DNA of 16,273 bases from Leucobacter sp. GTDB lineage: Bacteria > Actinomycetota > Actinomycetes > Actinomycetales > Microbacteriaceae. The notes beneath the pieces were generated by a model. The model had not been told where the DNA came from. It saw nothing but the letters and a program-made list of their open reading frames with translations, and searched no databases. Numbering within the stretch: the stretch's first letter is position 1; every line of letters starts with the position of its first letter. The translations under genes and the position numbers were made by a program. The stretch covers positions 1 to 16,273 of the forward strand of contig JAPSIU010000030.1 of NCBI GenBank assembly GCA_031178565.1. Reading direction: 5' to 3'. Positions 7,321-13,460 of the stretch are shown here, piece after piece.

Positions 7321-7971
7321 CTACGGCGACGAGCGCAGCACGTCGATGATCGAGGCGAGGTGGGCGCGCGTCGCGGCCTCGGCCGCGTCGGGGTCCCGGG
7401 CGACCACGGCGTCGATGATGGCGACGTGCTCGCCGAGCGAGCGCTGCGCGCGGGCGGGGTTGAACGCGAGCCTGAACTGATGCCGCGCCGACTGGGCGCG
7501 CAGCCGCTCGAGCAGCTGCGACGCGAGCGCGTGGCCGCCGATCTCGCGCAGCCGCCGGTCCAGCTCCTGGTTCAGCGCGGCGTACCGCATCAGGTCTCCG
7601 GAGGGGACGGCCTCCCGCATGCTCTCGCGCATCCCGACGAGCTCGGCGGCCTCCTCGTCGCTCAGGCGCTCGGCGGCTCTGCGCGCGACGAGCGTCTCGA
7701 GCCCGATCCTCACCTCGACGATCTCGACGGCCTCGTCCACGGTGATCGAGCGCACGCGAGCGCCCCGGTTCGGCAGGCGCTCGACGAGGCCCTCGTTCTC
7801 GAGGGTCATGAGCGCCGCGCGGATCGCGGTGCGCGAGGCCCCGAACTGGGCGCTGAGATCCGCCTCGATGAGCCGCTGGCGGGGGGCGAAGCCGCCCTCG
7901 AGGATCTCCGTGCGGATCGTGAGCGCCAGATCCTCCGCGGTAACCGATGACCCGAGGGGTTCTCCCACCAT
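7321..7971 (-). CDS. GntR-family transcriptional regulator (FCD domain)
   Basis: A 216-residue DNA-binding protein. An N-terminal winged helix-turn-helix (about 12-78, with SRTAIRAALMTLENEGLVER as recognition region) is followed by an all-helical FCD ligand domain. His164, His182 and His204 sit where FCD metal ligands are expected. However, the usual D-x-x-x-H pair is N134 and D138 here, so the metal site may be altered. FCD regulators often sense carboxylates and repress catabolic or uptake genes. GGGAG on the minus strand supports the start at 7971. A perfect inverted repeat at 7990-8017 sits in its own promoter and recurs in part upstream of livG, suggesting that it represses itself and the transporter operon. 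The effector is unknown. Confidence 0.92.
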   Translation of the reverse strand: MVGEPLGSSVTAEDLALTIRTEILEGGFAPRQRLIEADLSAQFGASRTAIRAALMTLENEGLVERLPNRGARVRSITVDEAVEIVEVRIGLETLVARRAAERLSDEEAAELVGMRESMREAVPSGDLMRYAALNQELDRRLREIGGHALASQLLERLRAQSARHQFRLAFNPARAQRSLGEHVAIIDAVVARDPDAAEAATRAHLASIIDVLRSSP

Positions 7972-7989
7972 GCGAACTCCCGATCACCA

Positions 7990-8017
7990 AGATTGTCGAA
8001 GACTTTTCAGACAATCT
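7990..8017. promoter_or_regulatory. Putative GntR autoregulatory operator
   Basis: AGATTGTC (7990-7997) and GACAATCT (8010-8017) form a perfect 8-bp inverted repeat with a 12-bp spacer, so the arms are 20 bp apart centre to centre, close to two helical turns. It overlaps the predicted -10 box of gntR and the first two bases of the stop triplet of the upstream AraC-type gene. Part of it recurs upstream of livG. Confidence 0.65.
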
Positions 8018-8042
8018 AGCCGGAGTCGTCGGCGCGGGACAA
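8013..8042 (-). promoter_or_regulatory. Predicted gntR promoter
   Basis: On the minus strand, TTGTCC (8037-8042) and TAGATT (8013-8018) are separated by 18 bp. The promoter lies at the 3' end of the AraC-type gene and would allow gntR to be expressed on its own. The -10 box overlaps the inverted-repeat operator. Confidence 0.4.
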
Positions 8043-9044
8043 GTCCCTCCCGGCCGGCTCGACGCGTATCGGTTCGACCGGAGCGGCGCCGGCGGGGCGG
8101 AAGGCGCCGGGAGGCGCCCCGAAGCGCGCTCGGAAGGTGCGGTGGAAGTACGAGGGGTCCCCGAGTCCGCTCGAGCGCGCGATCGCGACGAGGGACCGGC
8201 CCGCCCACGCCGGCGAGGCGATCCGCTCGCAGGCCGAGTCGAGGCGTGCGGCGAGGGACCACTGCGACCAGGTGGTGCCGGCCTCGGCGAAGGCCGCCTG
8301 GACGGCGCGCGGCGAGCGGCCCAGCACCCCGGCCGCCTGCGTGAGACCGAACCCCGGATCGTCCAGGTGGTCGATCGCCACCGCCGTGATCGCGTCGAAC
8401 GCGGGGACGCTCGAGGCCGTGTCCGCGCGGGCGCCGGGGCGGATCATATCCTCGAGCATGGCGCGGACCGCGGGCACGAGCGCCTCCCAGACGGGGATCC
8501 GGCCCGCGTCGAACTCGCGCCGGAGGAGCAGCAGCAGCGCGGCGAGGCGGCCCTGGCGGGCATCGGCGAGGAGCTCGTTCGCATCGGCGACGTCCTGCGC
8601 GGTGAGGGTCCGGCCTCCGAGCCGCCGGGGGAGGCGGAGCGAGTAAAGGCTGAACCGCCGCGCGTCCGAGAGCGCGAGCTCGAACGGCCGGCTGTTGTCG
8701 ATCAGCACGGGCTGGCCGGGTCGCAGCACCGTGCGGCGGCCGAGGTGGTCGAGCCGGGACGGCGCATCGGCCGCGAGGTTGAGGAACACCGAGTCGTCGC
8801 CGTCGGCGGAGACGCCGCGCGGACCCCGATCCGCCGCGTGGCCGGTCGCGCGCATCCGGGAGAACACGACGTCCTCCCCGACGGCGTACGCGAGCACGTC
8901 CGCGCGGAACGGCGATGAACCGGTGCGACGGGGAGCGATGCCCCGGTAGACGTCCGTCAGCGCGCTTCGGAAGTACCCGAAGGGATCCTCCGGCGCCTCG
9001 GAGGTCGACACGCTGATCAGGGGCGCTGCTGCGTGTTTCACCAT
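8016..9044 (-). CDS. AraC-family transcriptional regulator
   Basis: A 342-residue regulator. The N-terminal part (about 20-170) resembles the AraC-binding-like domain seen in regulators such as NphR and FeaR. The C-terminal part (about 228-316) is an HTH_18 double helix-turn-helix with LTQAAGVLGRSPRAVQAAF in the first motif and SYFHRTFRARFG in the second. Members of this subgroup commonly activate catabolic genes for aromatic or related compounds, but the effector here is unknown. It is divergent from the alpha/beta hydrolase, with a 101-nt gap holding a 7-bp inverted repeat; that hydrolase is the obvious candidate target. Its stop codon is 44 nt before gntR on the same strand. No strong SD is visible at 9044; AAAGG lies about 9 nt upstream. 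Confidence 0.9.
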   Translation of the reverse strand: MVKHAAAPLISVSTSEAPEDPFGYFRSALTDVYRGIAPRRTGSSPFRADVLAYAVGEDVVFSRMRATGHAADRGPRGVSADGDDSVFLNLAADAPSRLDHLGRRTVLRPGQPVLIDNSRPFELALSDARRFSLYSLRLPRRLGGRTLTAQDVADANELLADARQGRLAALLLLLRREFDAGRIPVWEALVPAVRAMLEDMIRPGARADTASSVPAFDAITAVAIDHLDDPGFGLTQAAGVLGRSPRAVQAAFAEAGTTWSQWSLAARLDSACERIASPAWAGRSLVAIARSSGLGDPSYFHRTFRARFGAPPGAFRPAGAAPVEPIRVEPAGRDLSRADDSG

Positions 9045-9103
9045 GTCCCTGCGCCTTTCACCGTGGTCGCGGGATCGTCCACCGGCTTAGCGTTGAGGCG
9101 ACG

Positions 9104-9121
9104 CCTCCCCGGACGGGGAGG
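9104..9121. promoter_or_regulatory. Inverted repeat between the AraC-type gene and the hydrolase
   Basis: CCTCCCC (9104-9110) and GGGGAGG (9115-9121) form a perfect 7-bp inverted repeat with a 4-bp loop, 24 nt before the hydrolase start. It may be an operator or a small leader hairpin. AraC proteins more often bind direct repeats, so the link to the neighbouring regulator is weak. No convincing promoter was recognised in this 101-nt gap. Confidence 0.35.
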
Positions 9122-9145
9122 ATCCCCGACGACGAGGAGACGACG

Positions 9146-9844
9146 ATGTCCGCGAAGCCCACACTGCTGTTCGTCCACGGCGCCTGGCACGGCGCCTGGG
9201 CCTGGGATCGAGTGCGCTCGCTGCTGCACGAGCGCGGCTGGGAGACCGAGGCGATCGACCTGCCGACCGTCCACGCCGAGGATCCGCGCGGACTGACGCT
9301 GGCCGACGACGCGGAGGCCGTCGCAGCGGCGGTGCAGCGGATCGGGCGCCCGGTCGTCGTCGTCGCTCACTCCTACGGCGGGGTTCCCGTCACCGCCGCC
9401 GTCCACGACGCGGAGCAAATCGTCTACGTCGCGGCGTTCGCGCTCGACGCCGGGGAGTCCCTGCTCGCGGCGGTGGGAGGCGAACCCCCGAGCTGGTGGA
9501 GCGTCGACGGCCCCCTCGTCACCGCCGGGAACGAGCGGGAGACACCGCAGCAGCTCTTCTTCGGCGACATGCCGCCGGCCGAGGCGGACGCCGCCGCGGC
9601 GAGGCTGCTCCCGCAGAGCGTGCTCCCCTTCCAGGACGCGCTGACGCGGGCGGCGTGGCACGAGGTTCCCGCGAGCTATGTGATCACCGAGCGCGACGCC
9701 ATCTTCCCGGTCGAGGCGCAGGAGGCGCTGGCCGCTCGCCTCGGTTCGCGGACCGCGCGGATGCCGACGAGTCACTCGCCGCTCCTATCCCGACCGGAGA
9801 TGCTCGCCGACATCATCGAGCGGTTCTGCGCGCCGACCGGGTGA
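9146..9844 (+). CDS. Alpha/beta-fold hydrolase
   Basis: A compact 232-residue cytoplasmic alpha/beta hydrolase without a signal peptide. The oxyanion segment FVHGAWHG is at 9-16, the nucleophile elbow AHSYGG at 74-79 has Ser76, the acid is probably Asp184 in TERDAIFP, and His210 lies in TSHSPLLS. The HGAWHG start resembles the plant methyl-salicylate esterase/hydroxynitrile lyase-like group, which often acts on small esters. A carboxyl-ester hydrolase role is likely; the substrate is unknown. GAGGAG at 9134-9139 supports the start. It diverges from the AraC-type gene. Its last 60 nt overlap the end of folE on the opposite strand, so the two converging transcripts share sequence. Confidence 0.9.
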   Translation: MSAKPTLLFVHGAWHGAWAWDRVRSLLHERGWETEAIDLPTVHAEDPRGLTLADDAEAVAAAVQRIGRPVVVVAHSYGGVPVTAAVHDAEQIVYVAAFALDAGESLLAAVGGEPPSWWSVDGPLVTAGNERETPQQLFFGDMPPAEADAAAARLLPQSVLPFQDALTRAAWHEVPASYVITERDAIFPVEAQEALAARLGSRTARMPTSHSPLLSRPEMLADIIERFCAPTG

Positions 9845-10453
9845 GGCCGCCGCTGCGGCGATGGCCTCCGGGGGATTCCCCCGCGTGCACGTCGTGATCA
9901 TGCGCGCGTTCGCCGAGCGGGGCTCGAGCATCGCGACGCAGCCGTGCACGGCCTCGATGCGCACGCTCACCCAGTGGGGCTCCAGCGCGGTCATCAGGGC
10001 CTCTGCGATCTGCGCGCCCATGCGCTCCTGCAGCTGCAGGCGCCTGGACGCCGACTCGACGAGCCCCGCGACGCGGCTGAACCCGGCGAGCCGCCGGCGG
10101 GGAGCGTAGGAGACGTCGACCTCACCCTCGAAGGGGAGCAGGTGATGCGGGCACAGCGAGCGGAACGGGATCCGCGTGACCGACACAGTCTGCCCCGCGG
10201 ACTCGTCCTCGGACACCTCCATCGGGACGCCCAGCGCCGTGATCGGCTCCGCGTGGGCGTCGGTGAAGAGCTCCGCGGCGAGGTCCGTCACCCGCTCGGG
10301 GGTGCGGCGCAGCTCGGCCCGATCCGGGTCCTCTCCCATCGCGCTCAGGAAATCGGCGACCGCTTGCATGGCGCGGACGCGGTCGATCGGGCGGGCGCCG
10401 CGATCACCGGTGTCGCCCGTCGGCCGCGCCGCGGCCGCTTCCTCGGAACTCAT
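9785..10453 (-). CDS. folE: Divergent GTP cyclohydrolase I family protein
   Basis: A 222-residue FolE-family protein; the classical enzyme opens GTP to make dihydroneopterin triphosphate, the first step of folate synthesis. With a constant offset of 9 to E. coli FolE, the zinc ligands Cys101, His104 and Cys172 and the catalytic-site His103 and His170 are present, as is the guanine-binding Glu143 in QLQER. Differences are clear: CPHH instead of CEHH, GFSR instead of GLSK, Gly130 where Arg139 is expected, and Leu176 where Arg185 is expected. Those two arginines bind the triphosphate, so GTP may not be the substrate, or binding may rely on other residues such as Arg179. The ATG overlaps the padR stop (ATGA), so it is coupled to the demethylase operon. 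An Ala-rich C-terminal tail overlaps the hydrolase gene antisense. Confidence 0.85.
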   Translation of the reverse strand: MSSEEAAAARPTGDTGDRGARPIDRVRAMQAVADFLSAMGEDPDRAELRRTPERVTDLAAELFTDAHAEPITALGVPMEVSEDESAGQTVSVTRIPFRSLCPHHLLPFEGEVDVSYAPRRRLAGFSRVAGLVESASRRLQLQERMGAQIAEALMTALEPHWVSVRIEAVHGCVAMLEPRSANARMITTCTRGNPPEAIAAAAASPGRRAEPLDDVGEHLRSG

Positions 10454-11046
10454 CCCGGTTCTCCGCGGCCCTCGAGCTCGTCGATGAGCCGAAGCCCGCG
10501 TTCGGCCCAGGCGATCTCGCCGCGCGCGCGGTCGGCGAGGCCCTCGTAGGCGAAGCGCTTGTACGCGATCGTCCGCTCTCGATCCTGCTCCGAGGTGACG
10601 GCGAGCCGGCGCACGAGCATGGGGTTGTCGAGCGCATCGATGTGGGCGAGCTCCCCCTCCCAGCAGTCGAGCTCGTGCCGCCAGTGGGCGATGTGCGCTC
10701 GGAGGAACTCCCGACCGGCTTCGGGATCCGCGGCCTCGAGATACGCGGCGCGCAGGTGCGCTGCGTCGCGGATGCGCTGGTACTCGGGAGCGCTGTTCAT
10801 CCAGTCGGTGAACGCCCGCTCGCCGGTATCGGCGATGTGGTAGACCTTCCGCATCCCCCGCTCGCCGCGCGTCTGCTCCTCCGCCGTGATGAGGCCCTCG
10901 GAAGCCATCTTGCGCAGCTCCGGGTAGATCTGGGAGTCGGCGGCGTGCCACACGTGGCCGACCGAGTGCGAGAACTGCTTCTGCAGGTCGTAGCCGGACA
11001 GGGGGCCGACGCGCAGGAGTGCGAGGAGTGCGTGACGAAGGCTCAT
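10450..11046 (-). CDS. PadR-family transcriptional regulator
   Basis: A 198-residue protein. The N-terminal PadR winged helix (about 1-78) contains LSGYDLQKQF and SQIYPELRKMASEGLI and ends in a VYHIADTG wing. A helical C-terminal dimerisation domain (about 90-195) follows, rich in Arg and Glu. PadR proteins classically respond to phenolic acids, and C. glutamicum VanR, which controls vanillate demethylation, is of this family. Lying between the ligM-type gene and folE, this protein is the natural candidate repressor of the operon, with the palindrome at 14391-14404 as a possible target. A 7-bp direct repeat abuts its ATG and leaves no clear SD, so translation may be weak. The stop overlaps the folE start. 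Confidence 0.92.
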   Translation of the reverse strand: MSLRHALLALLRVGPLSGYDLQKQFSHSVGHVWHAADSQIYPELRKMASEGLITAEEQTRGERGMRKVYHIADTGERAFTDWMNSAPEYQRIRDAAHLRAAYLEAADPEAGREFLRAHIAHWRHELDCWEGELAHIDALDNPMLVRRLAVTSEQDRERTIAYKRFAYEGLADRARGEIAWAERGLRLIDELEGRGEPG

Positions 11047-11061
11047 GGTCTCTTGGTCTCT
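11047..11061 (-). repeat. 7-bp direct repeat adjoining the padR start codon
   Basis: On the minus strand AGAGACC occurs twice with one base between (plus-strand GGTCTCT at 11047-11053 and 11055-11061), immediately before the ATG. It occupies the place of a ribosome site. It could be a protein binding site or chance. Confidence 0.3.
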
Positions 11062-11090
11062 ATCCTGTTCGTGGCTGATCGCGGCGGAGG

Positions 11091-11112
11091 GGCCCGGGGG
11101 TCAACCCGGGCC
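11091..11112 (-). terminator. GC-rich hairpin at the end of the ligM-type gene
   Basis: GGCCCGGG (11091-11098) and CCCGGGCC (11105-11112) form a perfect 8-bp stem around the stop codon at 11101-11103. There is no U-run, so it is more likely an attenuating or mRNA-protecting hairpin between the demethylase and padR than a full terminator. Confidence 0.35.
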
Positions 11113-12531
11113 ACCCCCAACAGGGTATGAAAAGAGGTAAACCCTCCACCACCCGCCCCGGGAGACGCCGCGGGCCACGGTGGAGTACGGCACGGGGCTG
11201 ACGACCGCGCGCACGTGCGTCTGCTCGTGCGGCTCGACCGACGCCTTCGAGGTGCCGCCGTTCGGCTCGCCCCAGACGACCCGCAGCTCGGTGCCCTCCG
11301 GAACCGACGGATCGACGGTCGCGAGCGACAGGCCGCGGCGCTCGTTCGCGCTGTAGCCGGTGAACATCGAGAAGCCGACCACGTTCTCGTCGGCGTCGAC
11401 GACGGCGTCGTAGTTCGCGGAGCCGTAGTTCGCGAGCGGCAGGTCGAAGAACTTGTAGTTCGGTCCGTCGACGTTCAGCAGCGAGGTCCACACCTTGCCG
11501 AGATCCTCGGCGTCCCAGGCCAGCGTGACCTTCTTGCGCTGCTGCGCCGGATCCATCTTCTCGAGGGCGTCCCGGCCGATGAAGTCGTGGTCGAACTTCA
11601 CGAACGAGCCGTAGCCGAGCTCCCAGGGGGTGAGGTAGTAGTCCTCGATGCTCTCCGAGACGAAGGATCCCGCGAGCGTGCCGGTCGCCTCGTAGCTGTC
11701 GACGCCGAGCCACTCGCGATACTTCCGCTCGGCCTCGCCCGTGTAGATGGCGGGCAGCGGCGAGGGGATCCAGCCTGACTCGAGCGTGTTCGAGGGGTAG
11801 GCGCGCGAACCGACCGGCAGCAGCCCGAACTCGGCGCCCGCCTCGACGATCGCGTCGCGGATGTGGCCGTGATCCTCGTAGGGTCCCCAGATCTCGAGAC
11901 CCGGCGCGCCGGCCATGCCGTGGCGCAGCGTGCGAACCGTCTTCCCGGCGATCTGCATGGTCGCCATGTTGAAGAAGCCGATCTTCTCGAGCGGCCCGCC
12001 GTTGAGCTTCTCGATCACGGCCCACGCGTTCGGGCCCTGAATCTGGAAGCGGTAGTACTTGCGGCCGACCGCGCTGCCGTAGGGGCGGGACGGCGAGCGG
12101 CGATCCACCTCGATGTCGAGGTTCTGGTAGCCGCCCGTCTCGCCGTGGAACATGAGCCAGTTCGAGGCGGGTGCGCGGCCGACGTACACGTACTCGTCCT
12201 CGGCCTCGCGGAAGAGGATGCCGTCGCCGATCACGTGCCCGGCGGCGGTCGTCGGCACGTACTGCTTCGCCTTGTTCACGGCGAAGTTCGCCACCGAGTT
12301 GATCGCGGTGTCGGAGATCAGCCTGATCGCGTCGGAGCCCTTGAGGAAGACGTTGTCCATGTGGTGCGACTGATCGTAGAGCACCGCCGTCTCGCGCCAG
12401 GCGCGCTGCTCCTTGATCCAGTTGGTGAAGTCCGCGGGGACCACGGGGTAGATGTACGAGCCGATCTGCGAATTGCGCAGCAGATCGACCGGGCTGCTCT
12501 GGTCGAGCAGCTCCTGGAGATTGTTCGCCAC
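11101..12531 (-). CDS. ligM: LigM-type THF-dependent aryl O-demethylase (vanillate/3-O-methylgallate/syringate type)
   Basis: A 476-residue protein of the GcvT/aminomethyltransferase fold, strongly like Sphingobium SYK-6 LigM throughout (about 471 residues). It moves the O-methyl group of an aromatic acid to THF, giving a catechol-type product and 5-methyl-THF. Shared landmarks are LLRNSQIG (18-24), DQSHH (53-57), AKQYVP (88-93), VYVGRAPASNWLM (115-127), TLRHGMAGAPGLEIWGPYE (201-219) and SRAYPSNTLESGWIPSPLPA (242-261). From memory of the LigM structure, His60, Arg122 and Tyr247 match His57, Arg119 and Tyr245. The retained Arg supports a substrate bearing a carboxylate. The start is a GTG at 12531 with GAGAGG 8 nt upstream. 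Vanillate, syringate and 3-O-methylgallate cannot be told apart by eye; dicamba-type demethylases are more distant homologues. Confidence 0.92.
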   Translation of the reverse strand: MANNLQELLDQSSPVDLLRNSQIGSYIYPVVPADFTNWIKEQRAWRETAVLYDQSHHMDNVFLKGSDAIRLISDTAINSVANFAVNKAKQYVPTTAAGHVIGDGILFREAEDEYVYVGRAPASNWLMFHGETGGYQNLDIEVDRRSPSRPYGSAVGRKYYRFQIQGPNAWAVIEKLNGGPLEKIGFFNMATMQIAGKTVRTLRHGMAGAPGLEIWGPYEDHGHIRDAIVEAGAEFGLLPVGSRAYPSNTLESGWIPSPLPAIYTGEAERKYREWLGVDSYEATGTLAGSFVSESIEDYYLTPWELGYGSFVKFDHDFIGRDALEKMDPAQQRKKVTLAWDAEDLGKVWTSLLNVDGPNYKFFDLPLANYGSANYDAVVDADENVVGFSMFTGYSANERRGLSLATVDPSVPEGTELRVVWGEPNGGTSKASVEPHEQTHVRAVVSPVPYSTVARGVSRGGWWRVYLFSYPVGGGPG

Positions 12532-12559
12532 GGTGTGAACCTCTCTGTTTCGGGTGAGA

Positions 12560-12575
12560 CGCCTCGGTCGAGGCG
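12560..12575 (-). promoter_or_regulatory. Hairpin between purU and the ligM-type gene
   Basis: CGCCTCG (12560-12566) and CGAGGCG (12569-12575) form a perfect 7-bp inverted repeat with a 2-nt centre, 5 nt after the purU stop and before the ligM ribosome site. With no U-run and an operon that continues, an mRNA-processing or stability element, or an operator, is more likely than a terminator. Confidence 0.35.
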
Positions 12576-12580
12576 ACGGG

Positions 12581-13453
12581 TCAGTTGAAGACGATGGTGG
12601 TGTTGCCGTGACGGATCACGCGGTCCTCCGCGTGCCAGATCACGGCCCGGCTGAGCACGCTGCGCTCGACGTTGGCGCCGCGGGTCTGCAGCTCGGCGGC
12701 CGATTGCGCGTGGGTCACGCGGATGACGTCCTGCTCGATGATGGGGCCCTCGTCGAGATCCTCCGTCACGTAGTGGCTCGTCGCGCCGATGAGCTTCACA
12801 CCCCGCTCCTTCGCCTTGCGGTAGGGCGCGGCGCCGATGAAGGCCGGGAGAAAGGAGTGGTGGATGTTGATCACGGGCACGCCGACCTTCTGCAGGAAGT
12901 CGCCCGAGATCACCTGCATGTACCGGGCGAGCACCACGAAGTCCACGTTGCCGGTGAGGAGCTCGAGGATCCTCGCCTCGGCCTCGGACTTGTCGGGCCC
13001 CTGCGAGGGCACGTGGAAGAAGGGGACTCCGAATGAGCGCACGTCCTCGGCCACCCTGGTGTGGTTCGAGATGACCATCGGGATGGTCACCGGCAGATCG
13101 CCCCGGCGCTGCCGCCACAGCAGGTCGAGCAGGCAGTGATCGCTGGTCGATGCGAGGATCGCCATGCGCTTCGGCACCGAACTGTCCTCGAGGCGCCACT
13201 CGACGCCGAACGGTTCGAGCGTGCGCTCGAGGTCGGACTCGATCTCCGGCATCGCCGCCGTGAGGTCGGGACGGTGGAAGACCAGACGCTGGAAGAACGC
13301 GCCGCCCTCGGGGTCGTCGGAGTACTGGTCCAGCGAGACGATGTTCGCGCTGTTGCGCGTGATGAGCGCGGTGATCGCCGAGACGAGGCCGAGCTGGTCG
13401 GGCCCGTGCACGATCAGGCAGGCGTGATCCCTGCGGGATTCGATGATCGACAT
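12581..13453 (-). CDS. purU: Formyltetrahydrofolate deformylase
   Basis: A 290-residue PurU that hydrolyses 10-formyl-THF to formate and THF. An N-terminal ACT domain (about 9-88, HGPDQLGLVSAIT) is followed by a formyltransferase fold. The catalytic triad is Asn196, His198 and Asp234, in INIHHSFLPAF and EDLDEGPI. Other landmarks are VVLARYMQ and a PFFHVPSQ-type linker. It is full length. The start lies 7 nt after the metF stop, with AGGG as SD, so it is coupled to metF. In this setting it would regenerate free THF for the demethylase and release the former methoxy carbon as formate. The same gene is found in THF-recycling clusters for sarcosine or dicamba demethylation. The family call is firm; the catabolic role is inferred from context. 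Confidence 0.95.
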   Translation of the reverse strand: MSIIESRRDHACLIVHGPDQLGLVSAITALITRNSANIVSLDQYSDDPEGGAFFQRLVFHRPDLTAAMPEIESDLERTLEPFGVEWRLEDSSVPKRMAILASTSDHCLLDLLWRQRRGDLPVTIPMVISNHTRVAEDVRSFGVPFFHVPSQGPDKSEAEARILELLTGNVDFVVLARYMQVISGDFLQKVGVPVINIHHSFLPAFIGAAPYRKAKERGVKLIGATSHYVTEDLDEGPIIEQDVIRVTHAQSAAELQTRGANVERSVLSRAVIWHAEDRVIRHGNTTIVFN

Positions 13454-13460
13454 GCCGCCC

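Noticed and set aside
10454..10951. Upstream extension of folE inside padR
   Set aside because: It is the shadow frame of padR. The ATG at 10453 overlaps the padR stop and fits the FolE family length.
12318..13199. Minus-strand open frame spanning purU and the start of the ligM-type gene
   Set aside because: Arg/Pro/Ala-rich shadow frame over two well-supported genes; no family features.
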